DNA of 64,000 nt from Odontesthes bonariensis (taxonomy: Eukaryota; Chordata; Actinopteri; Atheriniformes; Atherinopsidae): positions 21,309,784 through 21,373,783 of the forward strand of contig NC_134526.1 in NCBI RefSeq assembly GCF_027942865.1. Reading direction: 5' to 3'. Below, piece by piece: positions 49,579 to 61,399 of the stretch; position 1 is the first letter of the stretch, and each line of letters opens with the position of its first letter. The translations under genes were made by a program, and so were the position numbers. The notes under the pieces were generated by a model that was given only the letters and a program-made list of their open reading frames with translations, made no database searches and was not told the DNA's origin.

Positions 49579-50193
49579 GCTTATGACATTTCACCAGGTG
49601 AACACGTATTTTAGACGGATATTTTAGTAAACCTCACCGGAGCTCAGCAGACGATGTGTTCACACTACGACGCCATCTTGCCCGGTAATGGTAATTGTTA
49701 ATATGAAACAGGGATTGCTTGCTTAGATTGGCACCAGAGTGAGATTCCCTTAGGTCATCCAATCTTTTTCCCCACCTTTTAGGAAGGGTGGTTTTTTATC
49801 GACTGGATGACAACTGACCTGCAGGTTCCCCACAGGGACACACAGATTGCATGGGAGAGCAGGACATGAATGTTTAGTCATGTCAGGAGACTGATGAGCT
49901 GTATGACTGGAGGGAGACCGGTAGGCTGGTTTACTGTATACCGAATTTGGACTAATTATATGATAGATTTAGCTTACCTAGTTTAAAATACTTCAAATAA
50001 TGTGCGCATAGACACGTAAATAGGAGTTTAACTAATCAGTTGACTCAGAAATTGAGAGCTTATGATATATTAAGAGATTTGGCAATCAATGATGTCAAAC
50101 AAGTGAAGTCTTTGTTGCTGCAGGTTCATGGAGTGGACCGTCTATCATGACCATTTTGTGTTTCGGGACTCTAAGTAGTCCCGAAGGGGGGAA

Positions 50194-50593
50194 TGAAGTG
50201 TATGGACTCATACAAAATGGAGGAACAGGCCTTACTATTTCATTTGAGTACACAGCTACGTAAGTTCATCAAGTGCATAATTGTTGCGCGCACCTCCGTG
50301 CAAGGCACAGTGATACACTGAAAAATAAAACACTTAACATGACCAAATAAGGTAGATTTGATAGGAGACATCCTTAAAGTTAGAGCATATCTCTTGGCTT
50401 TACGCCTGGACAAGTGGCCTTGAACAGCCTTTAAAAGTAAGGGACTTTCTCTCCAAGGGGAGAGAGTTTTCCATCTGGCGAATTGACACATTCTTTCCGG
50501 AAAGATGCATCTTTTCTGTAAATTTGAAATGGACCTGATGACAGAAATAAAGATTTCTTTGTTCGACTAAGTCCGTGTCAGCAGACTTCTTCA
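50194..50593 (+). repeat. Probable 3' LTR of the retrovirus remnant
   Basis: It starts TGAAG right after the purine tract AAGGGGGGAA (50184-50193) and is proposed to end CTTCA at 50593. AATAAAG near 50547 is a plausible polyadenylation signal. No second LTR is available for comparison, so the right end is a guess from the inverted TGAAG/CTTCA termini. Confidence 0.5.
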
Positions 50594-53463
50594 GCACTCA
50601 TTTCTACATCGGCTCGGCAACCTCCTCTCATATACTTGTAGCAGTCACAGTGCCGTGTGGATTAAGAGTTTTTCAAACTTTGACAAAACCAACATTCCTG
50701 TGGGGGATGTTTACGTATGTGGATAAAAACCAGGTCTTCATTTTCTTTCCACAAAGGAAAAGAGACAGAAACTGCCTAATTTACGACAACCTTCTACCCT
50801 TTTGAAAGTTTTTCAACAGACGCTTGCAATAAAAATTGGGATAAACTCGAATGAACAAAGAACCTTTCTGTTGGAGATGTGGGAGACTTACTATCTTATC
50901 TTCACCATGAATCGAAGTTGACACTTTAACACCCTTTTTCCACCAGAGACCGACCAGATGGCTACACACGAACTGAGAAGACTTCACTAAGACTCACTTT
51001 TAGTCGAATCTTAAAACTATATTAAATGTGTTTGATAACCGTATACAATTTCTTTCAGGTTTCCAGCTTGATCACAAGACGCATATAGAGACAATTTGTA
51101 CGATTCTGGCTTAAATATTGACAAAGAACTGATTTTGGTGGAAAATGCCCAACCTGCCTGATGGAACCACATTGCCCCCTAGTGGTCTGCAGTGTTGATT
51201 AGTTGAACATTTAAATCCCAGAGGACTCAGTAAAATGGACAAGATATATGCAACTAGTAACTTCTAACGATGTCCCTTCGGTATCTATTTGGTATTTGTT
51301 TGGTATCCCCATTGTTAACACAGGAAATTAACATTGTGTGGTTCACTATTCATATGTCACGATTTCATAGATATTCATCTGAATTTTGAAAGTCATAATC
51401 ATCAATTACGTTGTGTGTTATTTTGATGTCTTTATATTGCAAGTCTATGTTATATCTTTAATCTGCATATCTTAACAAGATGTGGTGTTTTCAGAATCAC
51501 CGAGACAAATGTTCTATGAGACAGAGTAATGGAGAAATAAGAGTTTCTTTGTCTCATCCAGAAATCCCCACATAAAACAGATCACCTTACACAGACACCC
51601 AGGCAGACATTCACCACAGTTCATGCATATCATTGGCTGAAAGAGTAGTGTAAGCTTACGTCACGCCCCGCCTCCGAGAATCAAAACCCGGAGCCCGCGA
51701 AAAACACACAGGCTCTTGTTCCAGAAGAGTTTCAACCCAGAGTTTCAGATCAGAACAGAGATAACAGTTGCTCAGAGAGAGTTGGAGATGATTTGAGAAG
51801 AAGAGAAGAGCTCACCAGAGTTTGGGAGTTTTCCCATAATCTCAGGAGAGAGCGGAAGGACGTGAGGATGAGCGATGCAGAGGACGACCGGAAGGAAGCC
51901 CTCCAGAACCCAGTGAGACCCCGGAGACGAGAAAGAAAGACCCGAACAAAGACAAGAACAGAATGAAGTTTTCCTACCAAGAAGCCAACTCCAAACAACC
52001 TTTTATTAATCTTCTGTGAACTTAAGTTTACTTCATCAGAGAAGCAACGGACCAACTCTGGCACTCGAGGATTTGATAATCTAACCACAGCCCTCGGCAC
52101 CATCGTTCCCGTTTCCCAGTGAAAGAAGCAACTGAGAAGTCCGCTAAAGTCAGCCACCACAACCAGGAAGGCCCAGAGAGCGGAAGAGAAATCCCCTCGG
52201 ACCCCGCGTGGCCGCTGCCGTGTTCCGAGCTGACTAAGCAGAACTTCAGCACAGTAAGACCGACCTGTTTTCACCTTAAAGTGGGTTTGATGGATGTCTC
52301 GAGGCTTTCACAGAATGATACATTAATCCGAAATGTCAGTATTTAGCGTCAAATAGTCAGCCAACCCAAACTATTTGAATACATCCAGTATCTCCCCATT
52401 CCCCATATTTTATTTTCCTTTCACTAAGTGTTTTATATAATTACCCATATTCAATGCATCTCCTGTTTGTTTTAAAGGTTCATGTTTTGGTCATATCATT
52501 TTAATAAATAGTTCATATATCTATATATATGTTATAATCACAGATTGTGTCGTATGCTTTCTTTACGTAATGTTTGTCCAACCAAACGAGAACTTTCACG
52601 AAAGTAGCGAGATATGAGACTGATTATTAATTGATTATTAAATTGATTATTAATTTAACATACCAGAATCGTAAGATTTTAACAGTTTTCCTCCCTGACT
52701 GTAACTTAAAGCAAGTAAAATATAGGTAGGTGGTGCCCTTAATTCGAGGTTTAAGGTTTATTTGAGACAGTGAGAACGTCTTATAAATCCTTATATTTGA
52801 TGATATAAATGCCCAATAACGCTACATACTACAGCATACTACAACATAGATTATAACTTATTTATATTTACTTAGTTATAACTATAACTCTTTTCAATTT
52901 GTCCCTATTTATCTCCGCTCCCCCCTTCTGTCGTTTAATACCTCCTCCTGGTCCTCGATTCATTTTTTTAAAATTGTTGTAAGTAATCCATCCACGACAT
53001 CTACCGTCCCCGTTTATCTCTTACTTTGACCAACAAGCTACAGAATGTTGAATCTTCTACGTTCTATTTTTGTTTGGCGGGAGCCGGGTAAATGAAATTC
53101 CCACAAGGCAGTGCTTTACTCCAGTTGTCTCAAACACATACAAAATATAGATACATTACTTTTAATGTATATGTACGAAGATATATTAAGATAAAATAAA
53201 ATAATGTAATGTAAATTAACCATAATAAAACGAAAAGGTGCCATTGAAAGGTCAGAAAGAAGGAACTTTTAGTATGACGAGGGAGCGTGATGACCGACCG
53301 TGACTGCGGGGCCGTGATGAGCATTGTCAGGGCCTCGGCCCTTCGGGCATGTGCCCGAATGCCAGACCGCTCAGTCCGTGCCTGAACACCTTGATTATTT
53401 TCTTTTTCAGACATTCTGTTGTAGATTCCATTGTCCTGTTGCATAACATTTTTTGAGAACATT
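50594..53463. other. Unassigned, repeat-like region
   Basis: No recognisable protein. A GC-richer block at about 51650-52270 begins with ACGTCACGCCCCGCC, is rich in GAGA runs, and keeps a 174-codon frame open on the minus strand (51750-52274) whose product has no motif I know. It is followed by AT-rich DNA. The block could be an LTR or untranslated leader of another element, but I found no matching copy or ends in this window. Confidence 0.35.
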
Positions 53464-53737
53464 GGGCCTCATGCAAGAACATTTTCATATTTTTATTCTA
53501 AATTTCTCTTACTTTTTTCGTAAGAAGGTCTCATACGAACACGCCACGTCAGATTCAACAAGCCCTCTTAACTTCGGAAAAAGTGTGTAAACGACCTGCG
53601 TAAATAATGAATCCCACTCCTGCGTATCTAAGTGCACATGCACGTGGATAGTAGATTTGCATACTCCACGCCCTAAATTATACCATATAAGGCTACGCTC
53701 CCTCGCCCCTGTGCCAGGAAGTGTTGAGTGTTGAGTC

Positions 53738-53923
53738 ATGAGAATGACATCAAGGTGCAAAAATAACAACTTTACGGGCTCTGAGATTGAAGTTTTGCTT
53801 TCAGAGATCCAGAAAGGAAAATCTGTCATTTTTAGCAGTGTCAGCAGTGGAATTACGGGACCTGCTAAAGCGAAGAAATGGGAAGCAATTACGAGTGCTG
53901 TTAATACCAGGTCACCGAAATAA
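53738..53923 (+). pseudogene. Harbinger Myb/SANT-like DNA-binding protein fragment
   Basis: The frame encodes FTGSEIEVLLSEIQKGKSVI and GITGPAKAKKWEAITSAVN, the N-terminal trihelix/Myb-like domain of Harbinger-encoded DNA-binding proteins (related to NAIF1). It hits a stop at TAA 53921-53923 just where the third helix should follow. The bases after it still resemble that helix in other frames, so a small indel ended it. Confidence 0.75.
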
Positions 53924-54102
53924 AAGAAATAAATGGTTTGATATGAAAATGGCTTAAAAAAAACGTCTCGCCCTGGGCAGGCGCTCGATGACTGCAACTA
54001 AAGCCGTGCAATCAGTTGTTGCCTCATCATGATGACACTTTGTTGGGGTGGTCCATGAGGGGGGTCTTCAGGCACCAAACTTTCTGGTCTGCCTGGGCTG
54101 GT

Positions 54103-54637
54103 TCAGGTTGTAGGAGACCATCGTTCATGGCGCAATATTGCCATGAACGAGGTATCGAGACACACCCACCTGGCCTTCAGCTCAGTGCGCTCCACAACAG
54201 CACGGGGGCTTTGATGCGTATATGTGTCTCGTGCTCCAATTATGATTGGCAGTCCAGCCACGGGATGAAAGTCCCTCTTAATTTGTACTTGTTTAACAGC
54301 GATGTATGGGAATTTGATGTACCATGGGTGATAAACTGATGAGAGCTTTGATGACCAAGGGGAGCGCACGACTCACAGAGGACTGGGACACCCCCGATCT
54401 GTCTCCAATCTCCCTCTGAAAGGTTCCAGTGGCCAAAAACCCAAGGGTGGTGAGGACCTGGACATGTGGTGGAATCGGGTTTGATCGGCGTGTTTCTCTC
54501 TGGAGTTGTGGCTCTAACAAGCTGCATATTTGCAGCAGCACAGTCCTTGGGAATCTTAATCGCGATGTCAGCCATTCGTCTGTCTCCACACGGTCTCTTC
54601 CAAGAGCCTGACGCACTAAGGCATCCAAAAGTAGCAA
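54103..54637 (-). pseudogene. HARBI1-type transposase fragment
   Basis: On the minus strand, FLATGTFQREIGDRSGVSQS and SSVSRALPLVIKALI form the helix-turn-helix-like N-terminal part of HARBI1. The following segment (IKFPYIAVKQVQIK, DFHPVAGLPIIIGA) is in a different frame, so a frameshift lies near 54320. The region where the first catalytic Asp belongs is altered, and the rest of the nuclease is deleted. It cannot be active. Confidence 0.8.
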
Positions 54638-55051
54638 GACAGCCGCTGGTTACGCTTCCCGTTATATACAGATTCAAATGAACCTTCAATTAGTGCACAA
54701 TTTAAGTCAAACAGAATAATGTCAGCATAATTATGGGGTATAATGTATATTTATTTAGGTTTGCTTCAAAGTAATTAAATATACATCCATTAGTCAAGCA
54801 AACTTGATTTGAATAACAGCGGACTATTTTACAAAACTCCTACGACAGGTCTCGATCACTCGTAAATTCTGTGCGTACCTGAAAGAAAACGTAAAATACG
54901 AAAAGATTGGTGAATGCGCAAATTCTCTTAAATTACTCGTACGGACGATTTAAGAACAAATCTGTGCGTACGAACGGTTCTTGCATGAGGCTCATTGTTA
55001 AATCTTTGAATCTAATTTAGATATTTTTTTCTGGGTTTTTGTTGTCCTTAG

Positions 55052-56028
55052 TGCAGATGATGATGCCTCAGTGACGCAAGATGCAACAGGAAGAGAAGAG
55101 CCTCCTGGCTGCATGAAAAGACTGCGATCTAATTGGAAACTTCTTTTGGTCATAATTTTGAGTGTATTTTTTTCTACCATGACCAGCGTCACTTTGTATA
55201 ATATCACCTTGTTGTCAGGTGAAAATATCCAGCTGAGAAGACTCTTAAAAAGCACATTGCAAGAAAAAACGCAGTTGCAGAAGGAGATCAAAGTGCTGAA
55301 CATGCTCATAAATTCAACGCTGGAAGACTCCAACCTCATCGAAGAGCAGAACCAACAACTGAATCGGGCTTTGAATAAATCAATGCTTCTCATCATCACG
55401 ATGGCTACTGCAGAAAAAAAAAGATTGCACTCGCTGTTAAATTACGAACGGCAAACAACGGCAGAGTTGAGGACAAAAAAATCAACAGCAGCATTCAATC
55501 TTGTCCTCAGACAAACTGTCCTTCCTGTGGAATCTCTGCGACAAAGACACGCTGCAGTGCTCGTTCTGTATGTCTGGTTGGGCTGAGCACGCTTTCTGTC
55601 CCAAGACACAGAAAATTGGCAAAATGCTCGCAAGTTTTGTTTAGATAATATGGGGGACTTGGCTGTTGCTATGAATGCTCAAGACCAAGCATTCTTGACC
55701 AACATGACTTTTCAGTATGTAATAAAACATCCTCACGAAGACTTCCATTCAGCCTGGATTGGGATGCAAGACCTGGTGAAGGAGGGCATCTACCACTGGG
55801 TCAGCGGGGACAGGGTTACATGGAATGATGGTTTCAACTTCTGGAAGGAAGGGGGGCCAAATAACACCATCGCTACCTGGGACAAGCATGAGGCAGGGCA
55901 GGACTGTGTTGCCATCGTGCCCCCAAAAGAGGTTGGAACAGATGGCTGGCTTAACTCCTGGGATGACATTGTTTGTGGTGGCCTTCAACCACTACCTGTG
56001 TGAGACACCAGCCTTAATTTTGCCGTGA
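55052..56028 (+). pseudogene. Decayed C-type lectin-like type II membrane protein gene
   Basis: A splice acceptor (TTGTTGTCCTTAG, ending 55051) leads into an exon coding for a short acidic cytosolic tail, a membrane span (LLLVIILSVFFSTMTSVTLY) and a coiled stalk with N-glycosylation sites. A C-type lectin domain follows (DTENWQNARKFC, MGDLAV, WIGMQD, GQDCVAI, WDDIVC). Frames do not agree along its length: shifts are needed near the A7 run at about 55474, near 55590 (stop TGA 55584-55586) and near 55985, where the final YLCE block is in another frame. The usual EPN sugar-binding motif is GPN here. No upstream exon was found; a Harbinger element occupies that intron 58 bp away. Stalk and lectin domain in one exon is unusual for this family, so a processed or fused origin is possible. 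Confidence 0.75.
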
Positions 56029-56059
56029 CTGAAAGACCTGTTTTTTTTTTTTCTTGCAT

Positions 56060-56335
56060 ATCTTCTTTTGTTCCCACAGCCATAAGGCTTTATAACAGTG
56101 ACTGCTGAGTTCTTCTCAAATTGATTGATTGATTTTTATTAATTTGTTTATTTTGCCATTTAGTCATTTATTATTATTTAGTTAGCAGTAGTATTATTAT
56201 TGTTGTTTTATTGTTGTTAATTCAATCATTGTAAATATTTAAATAAATGTTGAGCTACTTGACGAATTTGAATTTCCCCCATTGGGGGATAAATAAAGTA
56301 TTTTTCTATTTCTATTCTATTTCTATTCTTCAGTC
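56060..56335 (+). mobile_element. LINE 3' end fragment with TTCTA-type tail
   Basis: The sequence reads through a LINE-type C-terminus (VPTAIRLYNSDC, stop 56107-56109), a 3' UTR ending GAATTTCCCCCATTGGGGGA, then ATAAATAAAG and a (TTCTA)n tail. This is the usual 3' structure of fish CR1/Rex-like LINEs. Severely 5' truncated; it directly follows the lectin pseudogene. Confidence 0.7.
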
Positions 56336-56786
56336 AAGATATCCTAATGAACTCTGGCCCTTTTCCTGTGTATTGTGCCATAAAACTGAAGGGGAACGCT
56401 GTTAGTCAGAGGCAAGGCTGACCTACCAGCTACCATGTAAGAGTTGGCATCAAACACAGCATCAACAGCCTACTTGACCTCTTGACTTTGAAATAATTTT
56501 TTGACTTTTTAATAAAGTATTTTGAATTTAATTGAAGCTCGCTCCTGTTTTCACATGTCTTAACATGGATTTTTTTCGGCAAAGTTCTGCCGAAGTATGC
56601 ATTGCCGAAAAATGCATCCCCTGCTGGTCCCGCGAATGGGGATGCACTTTTCGGCAAAACGGCGTCCGCTGAGTGTCGTTGGCGCTCAGATCCTGGCCTG
56701 CAGAAACTGCTGCTCCTTGGTTGGTTGGCGCGTGGGTAGGCACCGGGTTGATTGGCAAGTCAGTAAGCAACGTGCTGATTGGCTAT

Positions 56787-57072
56787 GTACTCAGGCGTCA
56801 AAACAGGGTTCTACTTGTAATTTGAGTTTTGTAAACTTGTAACTTCAGAGTCGCACTTGAAGGTGAGAAATGTGTGTGTCTGTCGGATTTAGTTTTATAC
56901 ATACACAAACTATTTTTAGAACTCCAAAACTTTGTTACATATGCTCAAACTATTTTTACAACTTCAAAACTTTGTTACATATGCTCAAACTATTTTTACA
57001 ACTTCAAAACTTTATTACACATGGGAACATCATTGTACAAGTGCAAAATCTTTCTGACCCTTATTTGATCCC
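56787..57072 (-). repeat. Dispersed repeat, copy B (inverted relative to copy A)
   Basis: The reverse complement matches 15826-16073 with scattered changes. A roughly 40-bp tandem unit (CAAACTATTTTTACAACTTC...) is present in three near-identical copies here and about one and a half in copy A. No coding potential. Confidence 0.75.
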
Positions 57073-57580
57073 ATATTTCCTCAGCACCAACAGAGGAGTA
57101 GATGTCGCTGGCTGCTGCCGGACTTCTACCTGCTGCCGGACTTCTACCTGCACAACGCTGCCCCCTTGTGGAAATTCGGAGCACTAACGTCCCTCTACGC
57201 TTATTGTGGGAAGATGTCTTTCCTTTCAATACCTTTCCTACCTTGAATGGCCTAATCCAGTGCTTTTTTTCCTTTGTTTTTTTTCCCGCTTTGTCACACG
57301 TTACACAAGAAATTCAAAACAATTTGCAGCTTGATTTCTAAAAAAAACTTCAAATGTAATGCGTGTTCACAGGGATTTTTTATTTTGATTTAATTTTGCC
57401 CAAATGACAGCCACACGAAAAGCTATAGCTTTGTCAAATAGACACACCTAGTTAAAGACCTTTTAAAATCAGCTGCTCCAGTGTGAGTTACTTAAAATGT
57501 ATTTTAAGTGTTTTTCAATTGTCTTGAACAAATAAGTTAGTAATCCATGGAATGGATTGTCCTTTTTGATTGTCCTCTTG

Positions 57581-57630
<50 letters not shown>
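57581..57630. repeat. (TCTA)n microsatellite
   Basis: About 12 uninterrupted TCTA units. Confidence 0.95.
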
Positions 57631-58099
57631 CGTATAACAGCTACAAATAAAATAAAATTCTGAAGCAATTAGAACTTATCCAATAGAGAGATGGCAACAG
57701 AATGGTTTGTGGTCATCACATTAACAGAACAGAACCGAGCCAAACCTGTTTTTGTTTTTTTTGGCCAAAGCGAAATACATCTTAAACAAGTAGTTGATGG
57801 TGACGTACGCAGGTGAGCTACAGACGCACCCCACACCCAGCAGTTTGGAAACCTGTTGACGGCATCGGTTCATAGTCATCAGATATTTCTCCCTTTTGAT
57901 TCAAAGTTTCAACATCCTATGAGTATTGTTGTCTCTGAGTTACTGTCACACAAACATTAGTTGAATTTTGCACATGCCCCAACGGGGCTGCGGTAAACAT
58001 CTTTGTTTACATCTCTGCCACTAATTTTAGAAAATGAGGAGTGAGTATAAATAGCCTGCTGACTAGTTTTACTGACATTGACCCCTAGCTAGCAGCTTT

Positions 58100-58788
58100 T
58101 TACCATCTAAAAAACATTGCCAGAATCAAAGGAAGTGTCTAAACCAGCCTTAGAAAGACTCATCCATGCGTTTGTCTCCAGCAGGTTAGACTACTGTAAC
58201 GGCCTGCTCACTGGGCTCTCTAAATGGGCTGTAAGACAGCTGCAGTACATCCAGAACGCTGCTGCGTTCTGACTAGAACCAGGAAATACGACCATATTAG
58301 TCCAGTGCTCAGGTCTCTGCACTGGCTTCCTGTCGCTCAGAGAATAGACTTTAAAAACAGCTCTGCTTGTGTACAAGTTTCTTCATGGTCTTGCACCAAA
58401 GTACATCTCTGACATGTTAGAGCCATATGAACCAACTCGGGCTCTGAGAACCTCAGGGAGGGGTCTCCTGCTGGTGCTCAGAGTCAGGACTAAACAAGGT
58501 GAGGCTGCGTTTCAGTTTTATGCTCCTAACATCTGGAACAGCCTTCCAGAAGATGAGACAGGCCTCAACTCTGACGATGTTTAAATCCAGGCTGAAAACA
58601 GTTCTATATAGCTGTGCATATGACACCTGAAAGTATTTTATCTGCACTCTTCCCTTTTAATTTAATTAGTTCATGATTATTTTCATGTTTTACGGAATGA
58701 TTTTGCCTTCATGTGATTTTATGTAGCTGTAAAGCACTTTGAACTGCCTTGTGTACGAATTGTGCTCTACAAATAAACTTGCTTTGCC
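58100..58788 (+). mobile_element. 5'-truncated L2-clade LINE
   Basis: Decayed frames encode the L2 reverse-transcriptase C-terminus (RLIHAFVSSRLDYCNGLL, RTRKYDHISPVLRSLHWLPV, YKFLHGLAPKYISDMLEPYE). The 3' UTR ends with GAACTGCCTTGTGTACGAA and CTACAAATAAACTTGC, the standard L2 tail in fish. Several stops and shifts; inactive. Confidence 0.85.
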
Positions 58789-58971
58789 GAGCTGGAAAAT
58801 CAAACTTAACCATTCGCTGGGTAGCTGGGGATTGAATGAATGGCGATTAGGCTACTGTTAAGAGCAAATTTTGCTCAGTCAAAAATCTACCTATAGGCTC
58901 ACTTTGGTTTATGCAAACAATGTAATTCTTCCTCCAAAATGCTGCTTTGAGGCAGCTTATATCTATCCATC

Positions 58972-59031
<60 letters not shown>
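58972..59031. repeat. Compound (TG)n(TA)n(CA)n microsatellite
   Basis: TG units, then TA units, then CA units in direct succession. The whole tract is close to self-complementary and could form a hairpin or cruciform. Confidence 0.95.
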
Positions 59032-60663
59032 ATTATTTATTTTTTGTCCCTACTGGTGTAGTTGTTTGGTTTGCAACAAAATGTGCTCAATTATTAGCTG
59101 GGCCTTAACTCCTCGCCTTTCTTTTGTTTTTTTTTAAAGTAATCCTTTGGTCATCATCACTCATACACGGCCGCCATCTTTCACAGAATTCACAATCCAA
59201 CAAGCAGAAAGGTTAAAAACAACCCGATTACACGAACAATCTCATTAACTATGTAATTGGCCCCTCACTTGACATGTTTTATTATTGCTGTTGAAAACAT
59301 ACATTTCATAAAACGAATCCTGAATTCATAACAATTTAAACAGAAACAAACAAAACAAAAATATATATATATTTTTTCTCAGCTAAACCAAATCTTTTAA
59401 AACACACAACATCATGCACCGACTCTGCTGGAGCTTGCGGTCATCACGAAAACAAGTGTTGAACAAACAAAGGGTGACGACTTTTAACAAATCTCTTGCG
59501 CCGCTTTTGAAGTTAGAAATTTGGCACGTTCAGCCAATCCTATTCTACCGTGTAAACGGACATTTTACTGATCCCAGTTGCTCGAGATACAGGTGAAACA
59601 CAGACGCACTGCATCTACCTCTGCCTGGTGACTTGAATACATTCTGCATAACGGTGAAGAGTGTAACAAGGACAATGTAAAAAAAACAAACAAAAAAAAG
59701 GATTGAATTCTTCTCCATCCTGCAGCTTCACACTCCATCTCCGGTGCCAGTGTAATGTCTGCCAGGACACCCGAACCTCTTAACCATGCTCCTGAGAGAG
59801 TGCACATCCCTGACGCTAAAATACAGTATGGTTAAGGTCAAAAAGACACTTTTTGATTAAAGCCTTGAGAATGAGGTGAGCCTGCAAAGCAGCAATGAAT
59901 TCTGTGTTCTTAATTAAAGTCCAGCTAGTGGGAAAAGTTGATGTCAGAGTGATGGATGCAACATGCCGACAGGGGATGTCGTCTCCCTGCTCTTTGCCAG
60001 TTCCTCTGAAACGTCTCGCCGTGCAGGACATAACACTGTGAGACAGACGAGTTCTGATAGGATTGCATGCCGAGCACACTACTGGATCCCGCACAGCCCG
60101 GCTCAATGCTTGCTTTAGATGTTGGATGCTGGATTTGAACAAATGGGGCGACAAGAAACATGCTCCAGCTTCCTGATAAAGGGAACAGCTGTCCCTCTCC
60201 GCTTGCAGCACGTTGTGTGTCCTTTTTTCAGTGTGTCCAAAGTGAGGGTCACAGGTGGCAGTGCTGACCCTCTGGTGTCCAACCAGAGTCAACACAGCTG
60301 ATCTGGCAGAGAGGGCTCTTCCCATGGGACAGTCGCTCATCTTATGGCCAGTGGTGTTTCAGGAGAAAAGAAAAAATAATAAAATCTCTTCCCTTAGGCT
60401 GGCTACCTTCCTTTGAGCCGAGACAACCTAAGAATACAGACACACAAATAAAGCATTTTTTTTGGTAGAATTCATGTAAAACAAAAAAAAAAAAAAAAAA
60501 AAAAACATAAAAAGGATCCAACTTGAGTTTAAAATCAGTCTCTTACTTTTTGACTAAAATATCTCTGTGAGAGGGAGGCTGCAACAGCTTCCACTTTGTA
60601 GCATTTTCCCCCACCATGTCGCAGACGGGGTAGTGTTCACACTGCTTCAACAGACGCGTCTAG
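59032..60663 (-). other. Probable 3' untranslated region of DEXI
   Basis: No other gene recognised. A 174-codon minus-strand frame at 59816-60340 has no known domain and ordinary non-coding composition, and I leave it uncalled. A poly(A) tract lies at about 60482-60505, and TTTATT on the plus strand near 59278 could be a DEXI polyadenylation signal. DEXI transcripts in vertebrates have long 3' UTRs. Confidence 0.4.
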
Positions 60664-61158
<495 letters not shown>

Positions 61159-61399
61159 TCATTGCGAATAATAACCCGTCGGAAAGTGTTAATATGTCAA
61201 CTTGGCTCGCTCGAAGACTTCTTGACATTGGTTCCTTGGTTTTGTAGAATTCACGCCATGCCAGCTGGCTTGGGCTAAAAACAGTAGCATGCAAGGTTAG
61301 CCGAGACAAACGCGAACATTCTACACACAAATTCCTGGGAGTTTTCTTAAACGCATCCCCGGTCGAAGCGCGATATTCAGACACACGTGCTTCTAACAA

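Larger units (their letters stand above)
43308..49683 (-). mobile_element. Full-length L1-superfamily non-LTR retrotransposon
   Basis: Flanked by a perfect 16-base target duplication, GGTAATGGTAATTGTT, at 43292-43307 and 49684-49699. On the minus strand it has a 5' UTR (from GGCAAGATGGCG), ORF1, a 441-bp gap, ORF2, and a 3' end with AATAAAAACAATGAAAAAAA at the tail. Without the 923 bp added by a pogo-like insertion it is about 5.45 kb. Both frames are otherwise open, so the copy was recently active. It lies inside the retrovirus remnant. Confidence 0.92.
41860..50593 (+). mobile_element. Endogenous retrovirus remnant (env-like fragment to 3' LTR), interrupted by an L1-type element
   Basis: A frame at 42098-42283 carries a fish-retrovirus envelope-like motif (WWVCGNKVYLFLPYGWTGCC). 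Further downstream, past the L1 insertion, a purine tract (AAGGGGGGAA) directly precedes a sequence starting TGAAGTG that looks like a 3' LTR. No 5' LTR, gag or pol was found, and the envelope frame is short and broken, so this is a dead 5'-truncated copy. The left limit is uncertain; it may begin as early as the duplication boundary at about 41301. Support is moderate because it rests on one motif plus the LTR context. Confidence 0.5.
53464..54993. mobile_element. Internally deleted Harbinger (PIF) DNA transposon
   Basis: The ends GGGCCTCATGCAAGAAC (53464-53480) and GAGCCTCATGCAAGAAC (reverse complement of 54977-54993) are inverted repeats with one mismatch, flanked by ATT (53461-53463 and 54994-54996) as a 3-base target duplication. 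Inside lie relics of both Harbinger proteins in head-to-head strands: a Myb-like ORF (+) and a HARBI1 nuclease (-). At 1.5 kb it is shorter than autonomous copies. Confidence 0.88.

Noticed and set aside
59816..60340. 174-codon minus-strand open frame downstream of DEXI
   Set aside because: No recognisable domain and position in the expected DEXI 3' UTR; open by chance is the simpler reading.
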